Shown piece after piece: positions 1 to 10,702 of a stretch of 64,000 bases of DNA. The translations under genes and the position numbers were made by a program. A model generated the notes under the pieces. The model worked only from the letters and a program-made list of their open reading frames with translations, did no database searches and was not told the origin of the DNA. Position 1 is the first letter of the stretch. The number at the start of each line of letters is the position of its first letter. The DNA lies in NCBI GenBank assembly GCA_030998015.1, contig JARWMV010000247.1, positions 62,001 to 126,000 of the forward strand, read 5' to 3'. The DNA is from Ceratorhiza oryzae-sativae. Its lineage: Eukaryota; Basidiomycota; Agaricomycetes; Cantharellales; Ceratobasidiaceae.

Positions 1-1888
1 TTGTCTTTGTGTCTCAGAAAACTTAGTTTTGTAAAACGTGTAGCTACATCCGTGAATGATACATAATATTTATATTTACCAATGGATGTGATGCGAGCCG
101 GTCCCCACACATCGGTAACTATGAGTTCGCCTATCTCATTCATGATTGTTTGCGACTGTTTCGGAAAGGGCTTTATATGCGCTTTTGATTGCATACATGC
201 TTCACATTCGAAGTTCAAGCCTATTTTATCATTGGCAACTTCCATTCCCTCGACAGCGTTAGTACTTTTCAATCGCTTGAGTGTCTGCGCATTTAGGTGA
301 CCCAGAATCCTATGCCAATCATACCAGGTTTGGCCAGTTTGTTTCATGAGTGCAACCTCGTTTATTGTTCAACTGTCTACAGGATTGCTTATTGTTTGAG
401 CGTCGATCTTCCACAAACTGCCCTGTATGCAATCATTAAGTTTTGACCCAATTGCTACTTTATGATTATTTGTGTCTGTTATGATTAGCTTGTTGTGGTC
501 CAATGAGACACGCATGCCCTTATCAGTGATCAGCGATAAGCTGATTAGATTAGCGGGTGATCCAGGTACATGTGCTACATTCGTCAGGACAATAGTCTTG
601 TATTGATCTTTGTTTGGTTCTATTTTACATCTGAGTCTAACCGAGCCTCGGCCTAGGATTGGCTCTTTACCGGTGACTCCAGTGATGTAACCAGACGATT
701 TACTATACGTAGTAAATGCCTCTAGGTCCCTAGCGATGTGAGTCGTAGTTCCGCTATCAGCTAGCCACGTATTACGGTCAATACTTACTAATGTCAGTTG
801 ATCTTCATAGGTTGAAAAGGCGTACTCGGGGGTTTCACTGTCGTTTGACATGGCTATATGCGTACGTGCATTGCCAGTTTGACTCTTATTGGGTGAGTCA
901 AATCTTCGGTTATGGAAATTTCCTTTGTTTGCTTTGTTGAGCTGACTTCGCTTGTATGCGCCTCCTCCCAGGCTTCGGCACTTGTTTGCCCAGTGCCTGA
1001 TCTTTCCGCAATTCTTGCACTTTGACTTCGACTTGTCTGGAGGTTTTGTATTGGTACGTGTAGGCCTATTCTGTTGGAACTTATTTGTACTGAAGAACGC
1101 TTTTGGTTTGTTGTTACGATTACTTCTTCGGTGTGCCTCAGCTAATATCCTTGAGTGTAGATCACTTATTTGATCCGCTAGCTCGTTCGCGTCGTCCGTT
1201 TTGAATCGGAAGCTTATGGATTGAGTGAACGTATCCCACGAATCCGGTAAGCTGGCTACTAAAGTCGTTATCCAATCCACTTCAGTTATTGACCTTGGTG
1301 CGATTAGATTTATTTGTTGGAACCAGCCACGCATGTGCTGTATGTGTTCCTCAATATCGTCGGTTTCGGCCATGCAATGACTAAAGAATTTTCTTCGCAG
1401 ATCAATTAGTCTGACTGTGCCTTTGACTTGGAAGGTGGACGCCAAGAGATCCCACGCGTCGGCGGAATACTCACATGCCTGTATGTGTGTGAGTACGTTT
1501 CTGTCTACTCATAGTCTTATATTTGATAAGGCTTTCCGGTCTGACTTTAACCATTTATTATATTCTTCATTATCCATGGTTTTCGTCTTGTCCAGTAAGC
1601 TTTCCCTGCAGTGTCTTTCCTGTCCGAAAGGGTAACTTCAAGTGTTTTGGGCGGTAGTGACTTAGATCGGTCGACATATCCATACAAATTGAGGTCAGTG
1701 AGTATGTCCTCCATTTGCACACGCCAAACGTTATAGTTCTCCGTCCCCCACAATGGCTCAATGCAGTGTAGACTGCTAGCTACGGTTGTTTGCGTGCTAT
1801 CAGTCATGGTATGCTAATTTGTTTTGAGTACTCAGGTATATATATTTGTCTTCTTCTGGTTTAAAGCATATGGGCGGGGCTCATAACC
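1..1888 (-). pseudogene. Ty1/copia retrotransposon gag-pol remnant
   Basis: Reads leftward from an ATG at 1807. Visible parts in order are a copia-type gag N-terminus, a CCHC zinc knuckle (CKNCGKIRHWANKC, near 985-1030), an aspartic protease motif (LADSGTTTHIA, near 730-775), and at the left edge the GAG-pre-integrase/integrase start (HRILGHLNAQTLKR). This gag-protease-integrase order is that of Ty1/copia. It is dead: the frame shifts near 1575-1600, there is an in-frame TGA at 1509-1511, and another in-frame TGA at 369-371 before the integrase region. Homologous reading resumes after each lesion. The element continues beyond the left window edge, so reverse transcriptase and the 3' LTR are not seen. 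Confidence 0.9.
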
Positions 1889-2129
1889 TATAAAAATCAA
1901 ATGTATATATTTATTATATAGAAACGGTTTACAAAAGAATGTGTGAGTGTAAGTGAAGAGATGGATTATGGGGGGCTTGTAGAGTCCTTATTTATACCCA
2001 ACGTATTCACATGAGTCATATGCTCTGCTGCTGCGCATATACTGCGCATACATGACGCATTCACACTTGACTCGATTACTGACTCATACGCATTCTAGAT
2101 CATTCGAGTATGTATGTGAATGTTCTACA
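1889..2129 (-). repeat. Copia 5' LTR with initiator-tRNA half primer site
   Basis: On the minus strand the LTR begins TGTAGAACATTCAC at 2129 and ends ...TTTTTATA at 1889, a degraded form of the expected TTCTACA terminus. A TATAAATA box lies at 1989-1996. Just inside, at 1875-1888, is GGTTATGAGCCCCG, complementary to the anticodon arm of initiator tRNA-Met. This is the half-tRNA primer binding site known for copia elements. The outer end abuts gypsy pol sequence at 2130, so the copia element landed inside the gypsy copy. Confidence 0.8.
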
Positions 2130-2411
2130 CATGTCCCACTTTCTATGTGGTGGTAATGGTTGAACATTGTCCTCCTCAGTGAATATTTTCTTGAATTCCT
2201 TGTATTTCACTGGAAGCAAGTCTAGAGCATCCAGCTGGAGCTCCTTTGGTTTGTTGGCCCTCACATGTAGTGGCTGGGTAATACAATGTTGCAAACATAT
2301 TGGCAAGTTGAATTTCATGTCCTTTCCTTCACAATCTATGTCCAGGGTGTGGAATTTGAGCCATGACATGCCCAGGACTAGGTCATTCTTGCCAACATTC
2401 ATGATGTAAGC
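2130..2411 (-). pseudogene. Ty3/gypsy pol fragment: protease end to RT start
   Basis: The minus strand encodes the C-terminal half of a gypsy aspartic protease (VLGMSWL is the typical late protease motif) and the linker into reverse transcriptase (LPPHRKWD). It is cut on the left by the copia LTR at 2129 and on the right by a solo LTR at 2412. The coding frame resumes on the far side of that LTR at 3722, with the 5 bp target duplication TAAGC at both ends, so this is one gypsy gene interrupted by insertion. Confidence 0.85.
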
Positions 2412-3721
2412 TGTTATGGATCACTAACATTTTCTATTATTTTAGTCTGCTCTGCCAACCTCAAGTGATGCCTGTGTAATTAAATTGTGAAATACTTGAA
2501 TTTGTATGCACTCCAAATTGTACTATTTTGTGTTCAATTAAATAGTACAAATTTCCCGATTTCCAACACATATTTTATTAAGTTTTTACAATAAGATCTC
2601 AGGGAGATACAGAGGTTGCAATATTTCCTCATATCAAGAGATATTGATTACAACATTGCACTGCTCATATCTTGGCAACCGCTTACGCTATCAAAGCAAT
2701 CTTATGCTCTATCAATAGCTAATCTTTGGCAGTATCTGCTGCCTGAAGATTGTCGCAATCCACCAGATCATGGTGCTGGAATGGTCTGAAGATCATTAGA
2801 ATCTTACTGGACCATCAATCAAGATCTAATGACTCCAGTGAGTCAGGAGAGCTTCCCAAATTGATCCAGAAGCTTCTCTGACTCACTTTATGACTCAATG
2901 AGATGTAGCCTCTGTTCATTACATGTATGTACTATGATAATATGATCTACAAGCCAATAGCAGGTCTCAGATGCATCAATGCCTTCAATCCACACCCTGT
3001 CTTTACTCTCTTATCCTATACTGGGTTAGGGTGTACCCCAAGTATAGCAGTACCCTCTTTTGATGATCACACTGGAGTGCATGCATCTGTTTGGCTCTGG
3101 AATGCCCTCCTCAGGGTATAAAAGGACCTCCTCTGAGGCCCTTCCAGACCACCTTCCCTCCTCTACTCAACCCAGACCAGTTATTGGTTTCCTTTTTCTC
3201 TTTCTATTTCTCTTGTCTGTGTGTGATTTCTTATATAACTAGTACTGAGGAATAAAGTACCATATTAGTTATATACTGTCTGATTCATTGTATATTATAT
3301 ACAGAGTTATATAACAATACAATATTGCCTGATTGAGCATGACATTAAGTACCAGCTATTAGAGGAAATCTAAGTACCTGTAGCTGAGGAAGTACATGCA
3401 TTAGGCAGCCCACCATCTATCCTATAAGCTATTGCTTAAGTCTAGTATTAAGATTAGTACCAGTTAGTCCAAGTGACTAGGGCTGAACTACATTTAAGAT
3501 ATCTAAGGGAACTTGACCATAGTTGTCTTGCTCTTTGTACCTATAAATTAGCCAGTTTACACTGTGAAAGATTAAGACTACCTTGAGTGTTACTTGATTG
3601 CATTGCAACTACTTTGAGCCTTCTTACTCTAGTCTAAGAAGTATTGAGTACAATTAGTGTATACTAACATATCTACTTTTTCTTAAGCTCTAGATATTCA
3701 AGTGTACCCTGACCTGTAACA
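2412..3721 (+). repeat. Solo LTR, copy A of a ~1.3 kb family
   Basis: Starts TGTTATGGATCACTAAC and ends TGACCTGTAACA, giving TG...CA termini with a TGTTA/TAACA inverted repeat. It is flanked by a perfect 5 bp duplication TAAGC (2407-2411 and 3722-3726). It contains a TATA box (3117-3123) and an AATAAA downstream, as expected for an LTR promoter and polyadenylation region. No internal coding region follows, so it is a solo LTR left after recombination. Its AT-rich 3' half aligns by eye with copies at 5075 and 7049. Confidence 0.88.
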
Positions 3722-5074
3722 TAAGCACTGAGGATTTCCTGGTGCTCTTGAATACACAATTCAAAGGTGCAGTAATGGGTCACAGACCCAGAGTCAATTT
3801 CTCTCCCATTAATGACTTGTAGCCTCTTTGAGGTTCTTAAGGTGACAGTTGGCATTCTGTATTGTTTTACTAGGTCCTTGTGTATAAATACAGATGTGGC
3901 CCCTGAATTGATCATGGCCCATCCATTGAACTTTTTCCTATTGTATGCAGATTTATGTTCAGGGGTAGTGTGCAGTGGAAATGCATGGAAGAAAAATTGC
4001 AACTGTGATTGGTTTCCTAATGACATACATTCCATTTCCTTGTTCTCATTTTCAGACTGCACATTTTTCAATACTGTGCCCAAGACCACCCCCCTGGCAT
4101 GGTTTGAGCTCATTCTTTTACTGACTCATCATCAGTAGTTTCAACTCCTCCACTATTGCTTCATATCCAGACATTTTGGCTGAGGGGCACTTGGTTGCAA
4201 TATGTCTGCACCCTCTGCAATTGTAGCAGGTATTTGTCCCTTTTCCTTTCCCTGCACTATCTAAGTCCATTGTGTCAGGATCCTTGGCCTTGGCAGCCAC
4301 TGGGGGGGTGGTTGTCCTTCTTGATGTCCTTAAAGGACTCTTGGACATTTGAGTTGCTGTCATCATACTGTACTGTGGGGATGGTAAAACCCTTGGAATT
4401 TGGCCTTTGACTGCTTTCCCATCCTTGATTTTGTAGATATGCTCCCCATTCTTGAAATTTTCTTTAGGTGGGTTGCTTGGGGTGGTGTTACTGCCTTTGT
4501 TTTGGGGCACATTGCTGGTACTAGCTTCATTCCCCCCATGGGACGTTTGTTTGCTACCAAATGAAATAAGGTGACAGTCAATTTTGAGGGCCCACTGGGT
4601 TAGTTGGGCAAAGGTTTTGGTTTGGGGGTCATAATTCTGTGCTACCATGCTATCTGTTATGTCTGAGGATAGACCATTGTAGAACTGATCATGCATGGCA
4701 GCATCATTGTAGTTGAGACCTGTGGAATAGAGATTGAAGAGTGTGAGATAGTCTTGCACTGTTTTGGATTGTTTTAGTTTCTGCCATTTGTCATGGTTGT
4801 TTTCAGTTCAGTTCAGGTCCCCATAGTGAGTGGTAAATTCTTGCCAAAATAGGCTAGCATTGTGGAGCCATGGCACTGTGGACCCAGGGTTGAGGATCTC
4901 AAACTCCTCATATAAGTTGACCCACTCTGCTGCTGATCCTTCTAGGTAGGATGTAATAAAAGTGACTACCTGATCAGCCAAATGCCTGCTAATGTTGGTA
5001 TTAAGGTATTGGGCACATGCAATTCTGAATGAGATTGCATCCTCCTGCTTAGTACCATTGAATTTCTGTGGAGT
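3722..5074 (-). pseudogene. Ty3/gypsy gag and protease
   Basis: The minus strand encodes gag. The core lies near 4120-5074 and ends with a CCHC knuckle (CYNCRGCRHIATKC, near 4190-4235). A protease domain follows in another frame (about 3722-4113). Gag ends in TAA at 4118-4120 and the protease frame starts just after, a layout that in active gypsy elements is bridged by frameshifting. An additional in-frame TGA in gag near 4810 and an Asn in place of the catalytic Asp (MINSGATS instead of DSGA) show the copy is dead. The gag N-terminus is removed by the LTR at 5075. Confidence 0.87.
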
Positions 5075-6902
5075 TGTTATGGATCACTAACATTTTTCTA
5101 TTAATTTAGTCTGCTCTGCCAACCTCAAGCAATGCCTCTGTAATTTTCTTGAAATTAAATGAATTTGTACACATCTAAATTTGTACTGTTTGTATTCCAT
5201 TAAATAGTACAAAATCTCCTCTTTCCAACGCATATTTTATTGTGATTTTATCTCAAGAACTCAGAGAGATATAGAGGTTGCAATATTTCCTCTTATCAGG
5301 AGATATTGATTACAAGATTGCACTGCTCATATCTTGGCAACCGCTTATGCTATCAAGGCAATCTTATGCTCTATCACTAGCTAATCTTTGGCAGTACCTG
5401 CTGCCTGAAGATTGTTGTGATCCACCAGATCCTTGCACCGGAATGGTCTGAAGATCATTAGAATCTTACTGGACCATCAATCAAGATCTAATGACTCCAG
5501 TGAGTCAGGAGAGCTTCCCAAATTGATCCAGAAGCTTCTCTGACTCACTTTATGACTCACTGAGATGTAGCCTCCATTCATTACATGTATATACTATGAT
5601 AATATGATCTACAAGCCAATAGCAGGTCTCAGATGCATCAATGTCATGGCCTAGACCATGACCATAACTTTATTATGAATTTTAATCATTTTATTTATCA
5701 ATGATTTCTTTGTATTTTGGACAAGTCCTGTTTATTCAGATATATGCAGTTTATTTACCTAGATGTCATGTGACCTTGTTGTTGTTGACTCACTGTTTGG
5801 TATTACTGGAATGTTCTGTGATGATGTGGCATTTAGTACTTCTTATTGGTCCTGGTATTTGATATGTACAGCCTCAGCCATGAATATATAAGGGAGAGTC
5901 TGAGAGCCTTAAGCCTCAGAACTTGACCACCTGCTCTACCCCTTTTGCATCCTTTGCACCAGTGGTTGCCATGCCACTTGGTACTTAGCCCAGCTAGCTT
6001 TCTAGCAAGTGCACTCTACTCATACTTGTCAATGCACCTTGTCACAACCCACCTCTTCACTGTGCAATCTACCTTAGTTGCTGTGGTTTGACCTCCAGCT
6101 GTCATAGCCTATAGGTCCACCCTCACCTCAGACATGTTGGGTCTTATCTGTTCAGGTTGTGGCTCTGACAATCAATGCCTTCAATCCACACCCTGTCTTT
6201 ACTCTCTTATCCTATACTGGGCTAGGGTGTAACCCAAGTATAGCAGTACCCTCTTTTGATGATCATCCTGGCATGCATGTATCTATTTGGCTCTGGAATG
6301 CCCTCCTCAGGGTATAAAAGGACCTCCTCTGAGGCCCTTCTAGACCACCCACTCTTACTCAACCCAGACTGGTTATTGGTTTCTTTCTCTTTCTATTTTT
6401 CTCTTGTCTGTGTGTAATCTCTTATATAACTAATAAAGTACCATATTAGTTATATACTGTCTGATTCATTGTATCTTATATACAGAGATATATAAGGATA
6501 CAATATTGCCTGATTGAGTGTGACATTAAGTACCAGCTATTAGAGGAAATCTAAGTACCTGTAGCTGAGGAAGTACACACATTAGGCAGCCCTCCATCTA
6601 TCCTATAAGCTATCACTTAAGTCTAGTATTAAGATTAGTATCAGTTGGTCCAAGCAACTAGGGCTGAACTACATTTAAGATATCCAAGGGAACCTGACCA
6701 TAGTTGTCTTGCTCTTTATACCTATAAATTAGTCAGTTTACACTGTGAAAGATTAAGACTACCTTGAGTGTTACTTGATTGCATTGCAACTACTTTGAGC
6801 CTTCTTACTCTAGTCTAAGAAGTATTGAGTACAATTAGTGTATACTAACATATCTACATTTGCTTAAGCTCTAGATATTCAAGTGTACCCTGACCTGTAA
6901 CA
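5075..6902 (+). repeat. LTR copy B, itself interrupted by another LTR
   Basis: Same family as copy A (TGTTATGGATCAC start, TGACCTGTAACA end, TATA at 6313-6319). It is longer because a 529 bp foreign LTR lies inside at 5642-6170. Without that insert and its duplicated ATCAA, the copy is about 1.29 kb, matching A and C. Unlike A and C, its flanks do not match (GGAGT on the left, TACAT on the right), so no target duplication is visible. Confidence 0.85.
5642..6170 (+). repeat. Nested 529 bp solo LTR of a second family
   Basis: Begins TGTCATGGCCTAGACC and ends GGCTCTGACA, with TGTCA/TGACA termini. It is flanked by the 5 bp duplication ATCAA at 5637-5641 and 6171-6175. Removing it rejoins the sequence exactly as found in copies A and C (GCATCAATGCCTTC). 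A TATA-like box (ATATATAAGG) lies near 5884. It is younger than the LTR it sits in. No other copy of this family was noticed in the window. Confidence 0.88.
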
Positions 6903-7048
6903 TACATACAGTACACCTGATTGAGTGTACCTTGTACCTCCCAGACTGCACTGGGATCTACTCAGTTGAGGCCTGATAGGGGCTTTTATGTAACTCAACC
7001 CATGAGGTTGAGGGGACCAAAAAACTCCCTGACTATTGGGGGAATCAG
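6903..7048 (-). pseudogene. Gypsy gag 5' remnant between two LTRs
   Basis: A 146 bp island between LTR copies B and C. The minus strand is open throughout and proline/serine rich. By position it should be the 5' part of the same gypsy element (gag N-terminus or leader). The protein is not recognisable by itself; identity is inferred from order and orientation only. Confidence 0.45.
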
Positions 7049-8354
7049 TGTTATGGATCACTAACATTTTCTATTATTTTAGTCTGCTCTGCCAACCTCA
7101 AGCAATGCCTCTGTAATTAAATTGTGAAATACTCAAATTTGTATGCGCTCTGAATTGTACTATTTTCTGTTTCATTAAATAGTACAAAATTCCCGCTCTC
7201 CAACGCATATTTTATTAAGTTTTTACGATAAGATCTCAGAGAGATACAGAGGTTGCAATATTTCCTCTTATCAGGAGATATTGATTACAAGATCGCACTG
7301 CTCATATCTCGGCAACCGCTTACGCTATCAAAGCGATCTTGTGCTCTATCGATAGCCAATCTTCGGCGGTATCTGTTGCCCGAAGATCGTCGCGATCCAC
7401 CGGATCCTCGCGCCGGAATGGCCCGAAGATCATTAGAATCTTACTGGACCATCAATCAAGATCTAATGACTCCAGTGAGTCAGGAGAGCTTCCCAAATTG
7501 ATCCAGAAGCTTCTCTGACTCACTTTATGACTCGCTGAGATGTAGCCTCCATTCATTACATGTATATACTATGATAATATGATCTACAAGCCAATAGCAG
7601 GTCTCAGATGCATCAATGCCTTCGATCCACACCCTGTCTTTACTCTTTTATCCTATACTGGGCTAGGGTGTACCCCAAGTATAGCAGTACCCTCTTTTGA
7701 TGATCGCACTGGCATGCATGTATCTATTTGGCTCTGGAATGCCCTCCTCAGGGTATAAAAGGACCTCCTCTGAGGCCCTTCCAGACCTCCTCCCTCTACT
7801 CAATCCAGACTGGTTATTGGTTTCTTTTCTCTTTCTATTTCTCTTGTCTGTGTGTGTGATTTCTTATATAACTAGTACTGAGGAATAAAGTACCATATTA
7901 GTTATATACTGACTGAGTCATTGTATCTTATATACAGAGATATATAAGGATACAATATTGCCTGATTGAGCATGACATTAAGTACCAGCTATTAGAGGAA
8001 ATCTAAGTACCTGTAGCTGAGGAAGTACATGCATTAGGCAGCCCACCATCTATCCTATAAGCTATCGCTTAAGCCTAGTATTAAGATTAGTATCAGTTAG
8101 TCCAAGCGACTAGGGCTGAACTACATTTAAGATATCTAAGGGAACCTGACCATAGTAGTCTTGCTCTTTATACCTATAAATTAGTCAGTTTACACTGTGA
8201 AAGATTAAGACTACCTTGAGTGTTACTTGATTGCATTGCAACTACTTTGAGCCTTCTTACTCTAGTCTAAGAAGTATTGAGTACGATTAGTGTATACTAT
8301 CATATCTACATTTGCTTAAGCTATAGATATTCAAGTGTACCCTGACCCGTAACA
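7049..8354 (+). repeat. Solo LTR, copy C of the ~1.3 kb family
   Basis: Begins TGTTATGGATCACTAAC and ends TGACCCGTAACA. It is flanked by the perfect 5 bp duplication ATCAG (7044-7048 and 8355-8359). TATA box at 7754-7760. Around 7290-7430 this copy keeps many CG dinucleotides (for example GATCGTCGCGATCC), whereas A and B have TG or CA at the same sites. This pattern suggests cytosine deamination has acted less on this copy. Confidence 0.88.
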
Positions 8355-8855
8355 ATCAGGCACCATGGATGGTGCCCCAACTGTACTTTCACTCACTTGA
8401 GCCAAAGGAGACTGCATGTGAGGCTGAGTGGCTACTCAGCCCCAATTCAGGGTTATCCAAGACATGTCCTGTCCACTGGCAAGCAGGGACCTGGTTGCTG
8501 TGGACTGTTGTGGCATGTTAAATGCACTGACTATGGGATATGTGGGTGACTTGGCACCTGCAGAGCTACTCATATTTGCTCTAACAACCTATCATGTTGT
8601 AGGATTTCCTTGTGGTATGCAAGGGATGGGTTAGCTTTACTATGCATGTAGCATTCAAAAAAATGTAAGGGCTCTGCCCTCAATAAAACTGTACTTAAGG
8701 TCTTAAATTGCCTTGCATGGGAATAGAACATGTGTATGTAGAATATATTACTTGAGTAAAAACAAAGTGGTAGTAAAATGCAAGACTGAGAAAGCATACA
8801 TCAAAATTGTGATGCATATATGAACTATAAGCAGTCATGTGACCACTATCCTTAC
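8355..8855. other. Old gypsy-flank sequence, no gene
   Basis: About 500 bp between LTR copy C and the truncated LTR fragment D. It probably belongs to the 5' end of the old gypsy element, since copy C inserted here with a clean target duplication. Short open stretches exist on both strands but none resembles a known protein. Confidence 0.4.
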
Positions 8856-9102
8856 AGCAATGTTGTAATCAATATTTCCTGATAAGAGGAATTATTGCAA
8901 CCTCTATATCTCTCTGAGTTCTTAAGATAAAATCACAATAAAATACACATTGGAAAGAGGAGATTTTGTACTATTCAATGGAACACAAATAGTAAAAATT
9001 CAGGTGCATACAAATTCATTTAATTTTAACAAAATTACAGAGGCATTGCTTGAGGTTGGCAGAGCAGACTAAAACAATAGAAAATGTTATTAATCCATAA
9101 CA
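8856..9102 (-). repeat. Truncated LTR fragment D, same ~1.3 kb family
   Basis: On the minus strand it starts TGTTATGGATTAATAAC at 9102 and follows the first ~250 bp of copies A-C. Similarity stops near 8856. It carries several substitutions relative to the others and is in the opposite orientation, so it looks like the oldest member. It might be what remains of the 5' LTR of the gypsy element read on this strand, but this cannot be settled by eye. Confidence 0.75.
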
Positions 9103-9764
9103 TTGGCTGCTGTCTACAGTTGCTTACTCAGCAATGAGTGTCCATCAGCCACAGGCACATAAGTGCATACAGTGTCAAGCCACAAGATGGTAGACACACA
9201 CAAGACATCAAGGCAACACAAGCCATGCATCAGCAGTAGTCAGGACATAGTCCTGACCCATTAAGGGCATTAGCCACTTGTAAAGCAAAGCCTCACAACT
9301 GCTTTCAGAGGTTGGGACATGGAATGACAGTTGAACCTAGGTTTATGCTGTGTGTTTTGATTGCTTGATAACAACTGTTGAGTTACTGTAAAGTGCTATA
9401 TCACAAGTTTATGAGTACAATCCAAAACACTATGTACCTATAGTGCACTATTTCTTCACCAAGAATCCTTACCCATTGCCTACACACCCATTCCTGCAAA
9501 TTTCATTACCTAATAATTATCACATTCTGTGTAATAATAACAGTTTCAAAAAATGATGGAGACTGGTTTGCCAAGGGTAGTGTACATTGTCACATAGTGT
9601 CATGAGACAACTATAACAGCCTTACCCCAGACAATTAGTCACACCCATATGATCTGGTTCTGTATCAGGTAGTCTCAAGGCTTTGCCTTGTGTTTCTTTC
9701 TTTTGCTATTTCCCACTTTGTATGGTCTCACTTATGTGTCATGCTTTGAGTGTATGCTAGAGTT

Positions 9765-9907
9765 TAGAGATGTTGTGCCAGAATTCCTGCATTCTGGCAT
9801 CAAGGGTAACTCTATTCCATCAGCTGACCAATCAGCACTTCTGAGCTGCTTCTGCTATTGAGTTACCCTTGATGCCAGAATGCAGGAATTCTGGCACAAC
9901 ATCTCTA
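9765..9907. repeat. Perfect 48 bp inverted repeat, 47 bp spacer
   Basis: Arms 9765-9812 and 9860-9907 are exact reverse complements over 48 bp, with a 47 bp spacer. Outside the arms identity stops at once. Each arm also contains a smaller near-palindrome around CCAGAATTCCTGCATTCTGG. Transcribed from either strand it would fold into a long hairpin. Confidence 0.95.
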
Positions 9908-10138
9908 GTAGAGTTGAATACATATAGCCAAGGGTTTCATGCCTGCTCTGCAGATTGAAATTTTGCAAGTCCACCAGAAAACTGGGTAAGCAAGTGAATA
10001 AAACAAACAAGAGCAGCATACACGAATGAAAATTTTCGGGTACATAACCACCCAAGTGTTGGATTTCAGTGTTACAAGCATGTAATATGGTCATGTGACT
10101 CCACTTATGTATGCGTGACCGTATTTTGATGTACCCTC

Positions 10139-10294
10139 AGTTCTCGTTCACATTCGTGTCTGGAGCTGAGGTATGTTTACTTTTTCATTACTTTTCATGT
10201 TGCTCACAATCCTGTAGTATATTATTATCTACAGGTACAGAATACAGTTCTTGTTCACATTCGTGTCTGGAGCTGAGTATATTATTATCTACAG
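10139..10294 (+). repeat. Duplicated two-part repeat
   Basis: A 32 bp block (TTCACATTCGTGTCTGGAGC core) occurs at 10139-10170 and 10246-10277 with one difference. An 18 bp block (GTATATTATTATCTACAG) occurs at 10217-10234 and 10277-10294. The second copy has the two blocks fused and the first has them apart, consistent with local duplication followed by deletion. Confidence 0.85.
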
Positions 10295-10468
10295 CTCCCC
10301 CGAAAACTTCCCTGCCAAATCCAAGGTAATGTATAGTCAGCCACACACTGGCGCCGTAAGCGCCCCATGAGAACCGAATTCCAACACGAAATACCTTCGC
10401 ATTCCCGTTAATACATCTGTCGGTTTTAGTACGAGCCCTCCTACGGGTCGTAGCACATAGTGACAGAT

Positions 10469-10702
10469 TCAGTCACTATGCTTGGCGCACAATTGATTAT
10501 GGGAACATTCTAATTTGCCCGAGCAAGTCCCACACACGCAGAGAACATCCCAGCCAGCGTCGATACCCAAGGCAAAGGTCAAATGAGATTTCCTAGTTAT
10601 TAATCCCGTTCTAGCATGGGGTTTGACGACCAGAGTCTCCACTGGATCGCCAGAGCTGGCCTTGAGCGCTCCAAATGTGGCGTCATCAATTGCGGCCTCC
10701 AT
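10469..10702 (-). CDS. Possible small hypothetical protein or first exon
   Basis: A 77-codon frame with an ATG at 10702 and a TATATA element about 50 bp upstream (near 10750). The C-terminal part is cysteine/histidine rich (CVCGTCSGKLECSH). The product is not recognised and no continuing exon could be identified to the left. It may be a chance frame. Confidence 0.25.
   Translation of the reverse strand: MEAAIDDATFGALKASSGDPVETLVVKPHARTGLITRKSHLTFALGIDAGWDVLCVCGTCSGKLECSHNQLCAKHSD

Larger units (their letters stand above)
9103..10468. other. Gene-poor region with inverted and direct repeats
   Basis: AT-rich sequence with no supportable gene. It contains a perfect inverted repeat (9765-9907) and a duplicated pair of motifs (10139-10294), listed separately. 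Probably further decayed repeat sequence at the edge of the transposon nest. Confidence 0.5.

Noticed and set aside
2412..8354. Open frames inside the three 1.3 kb LTRs
   Set aside because: They fall in non-coding LTR sequence and are not shared between the copies.
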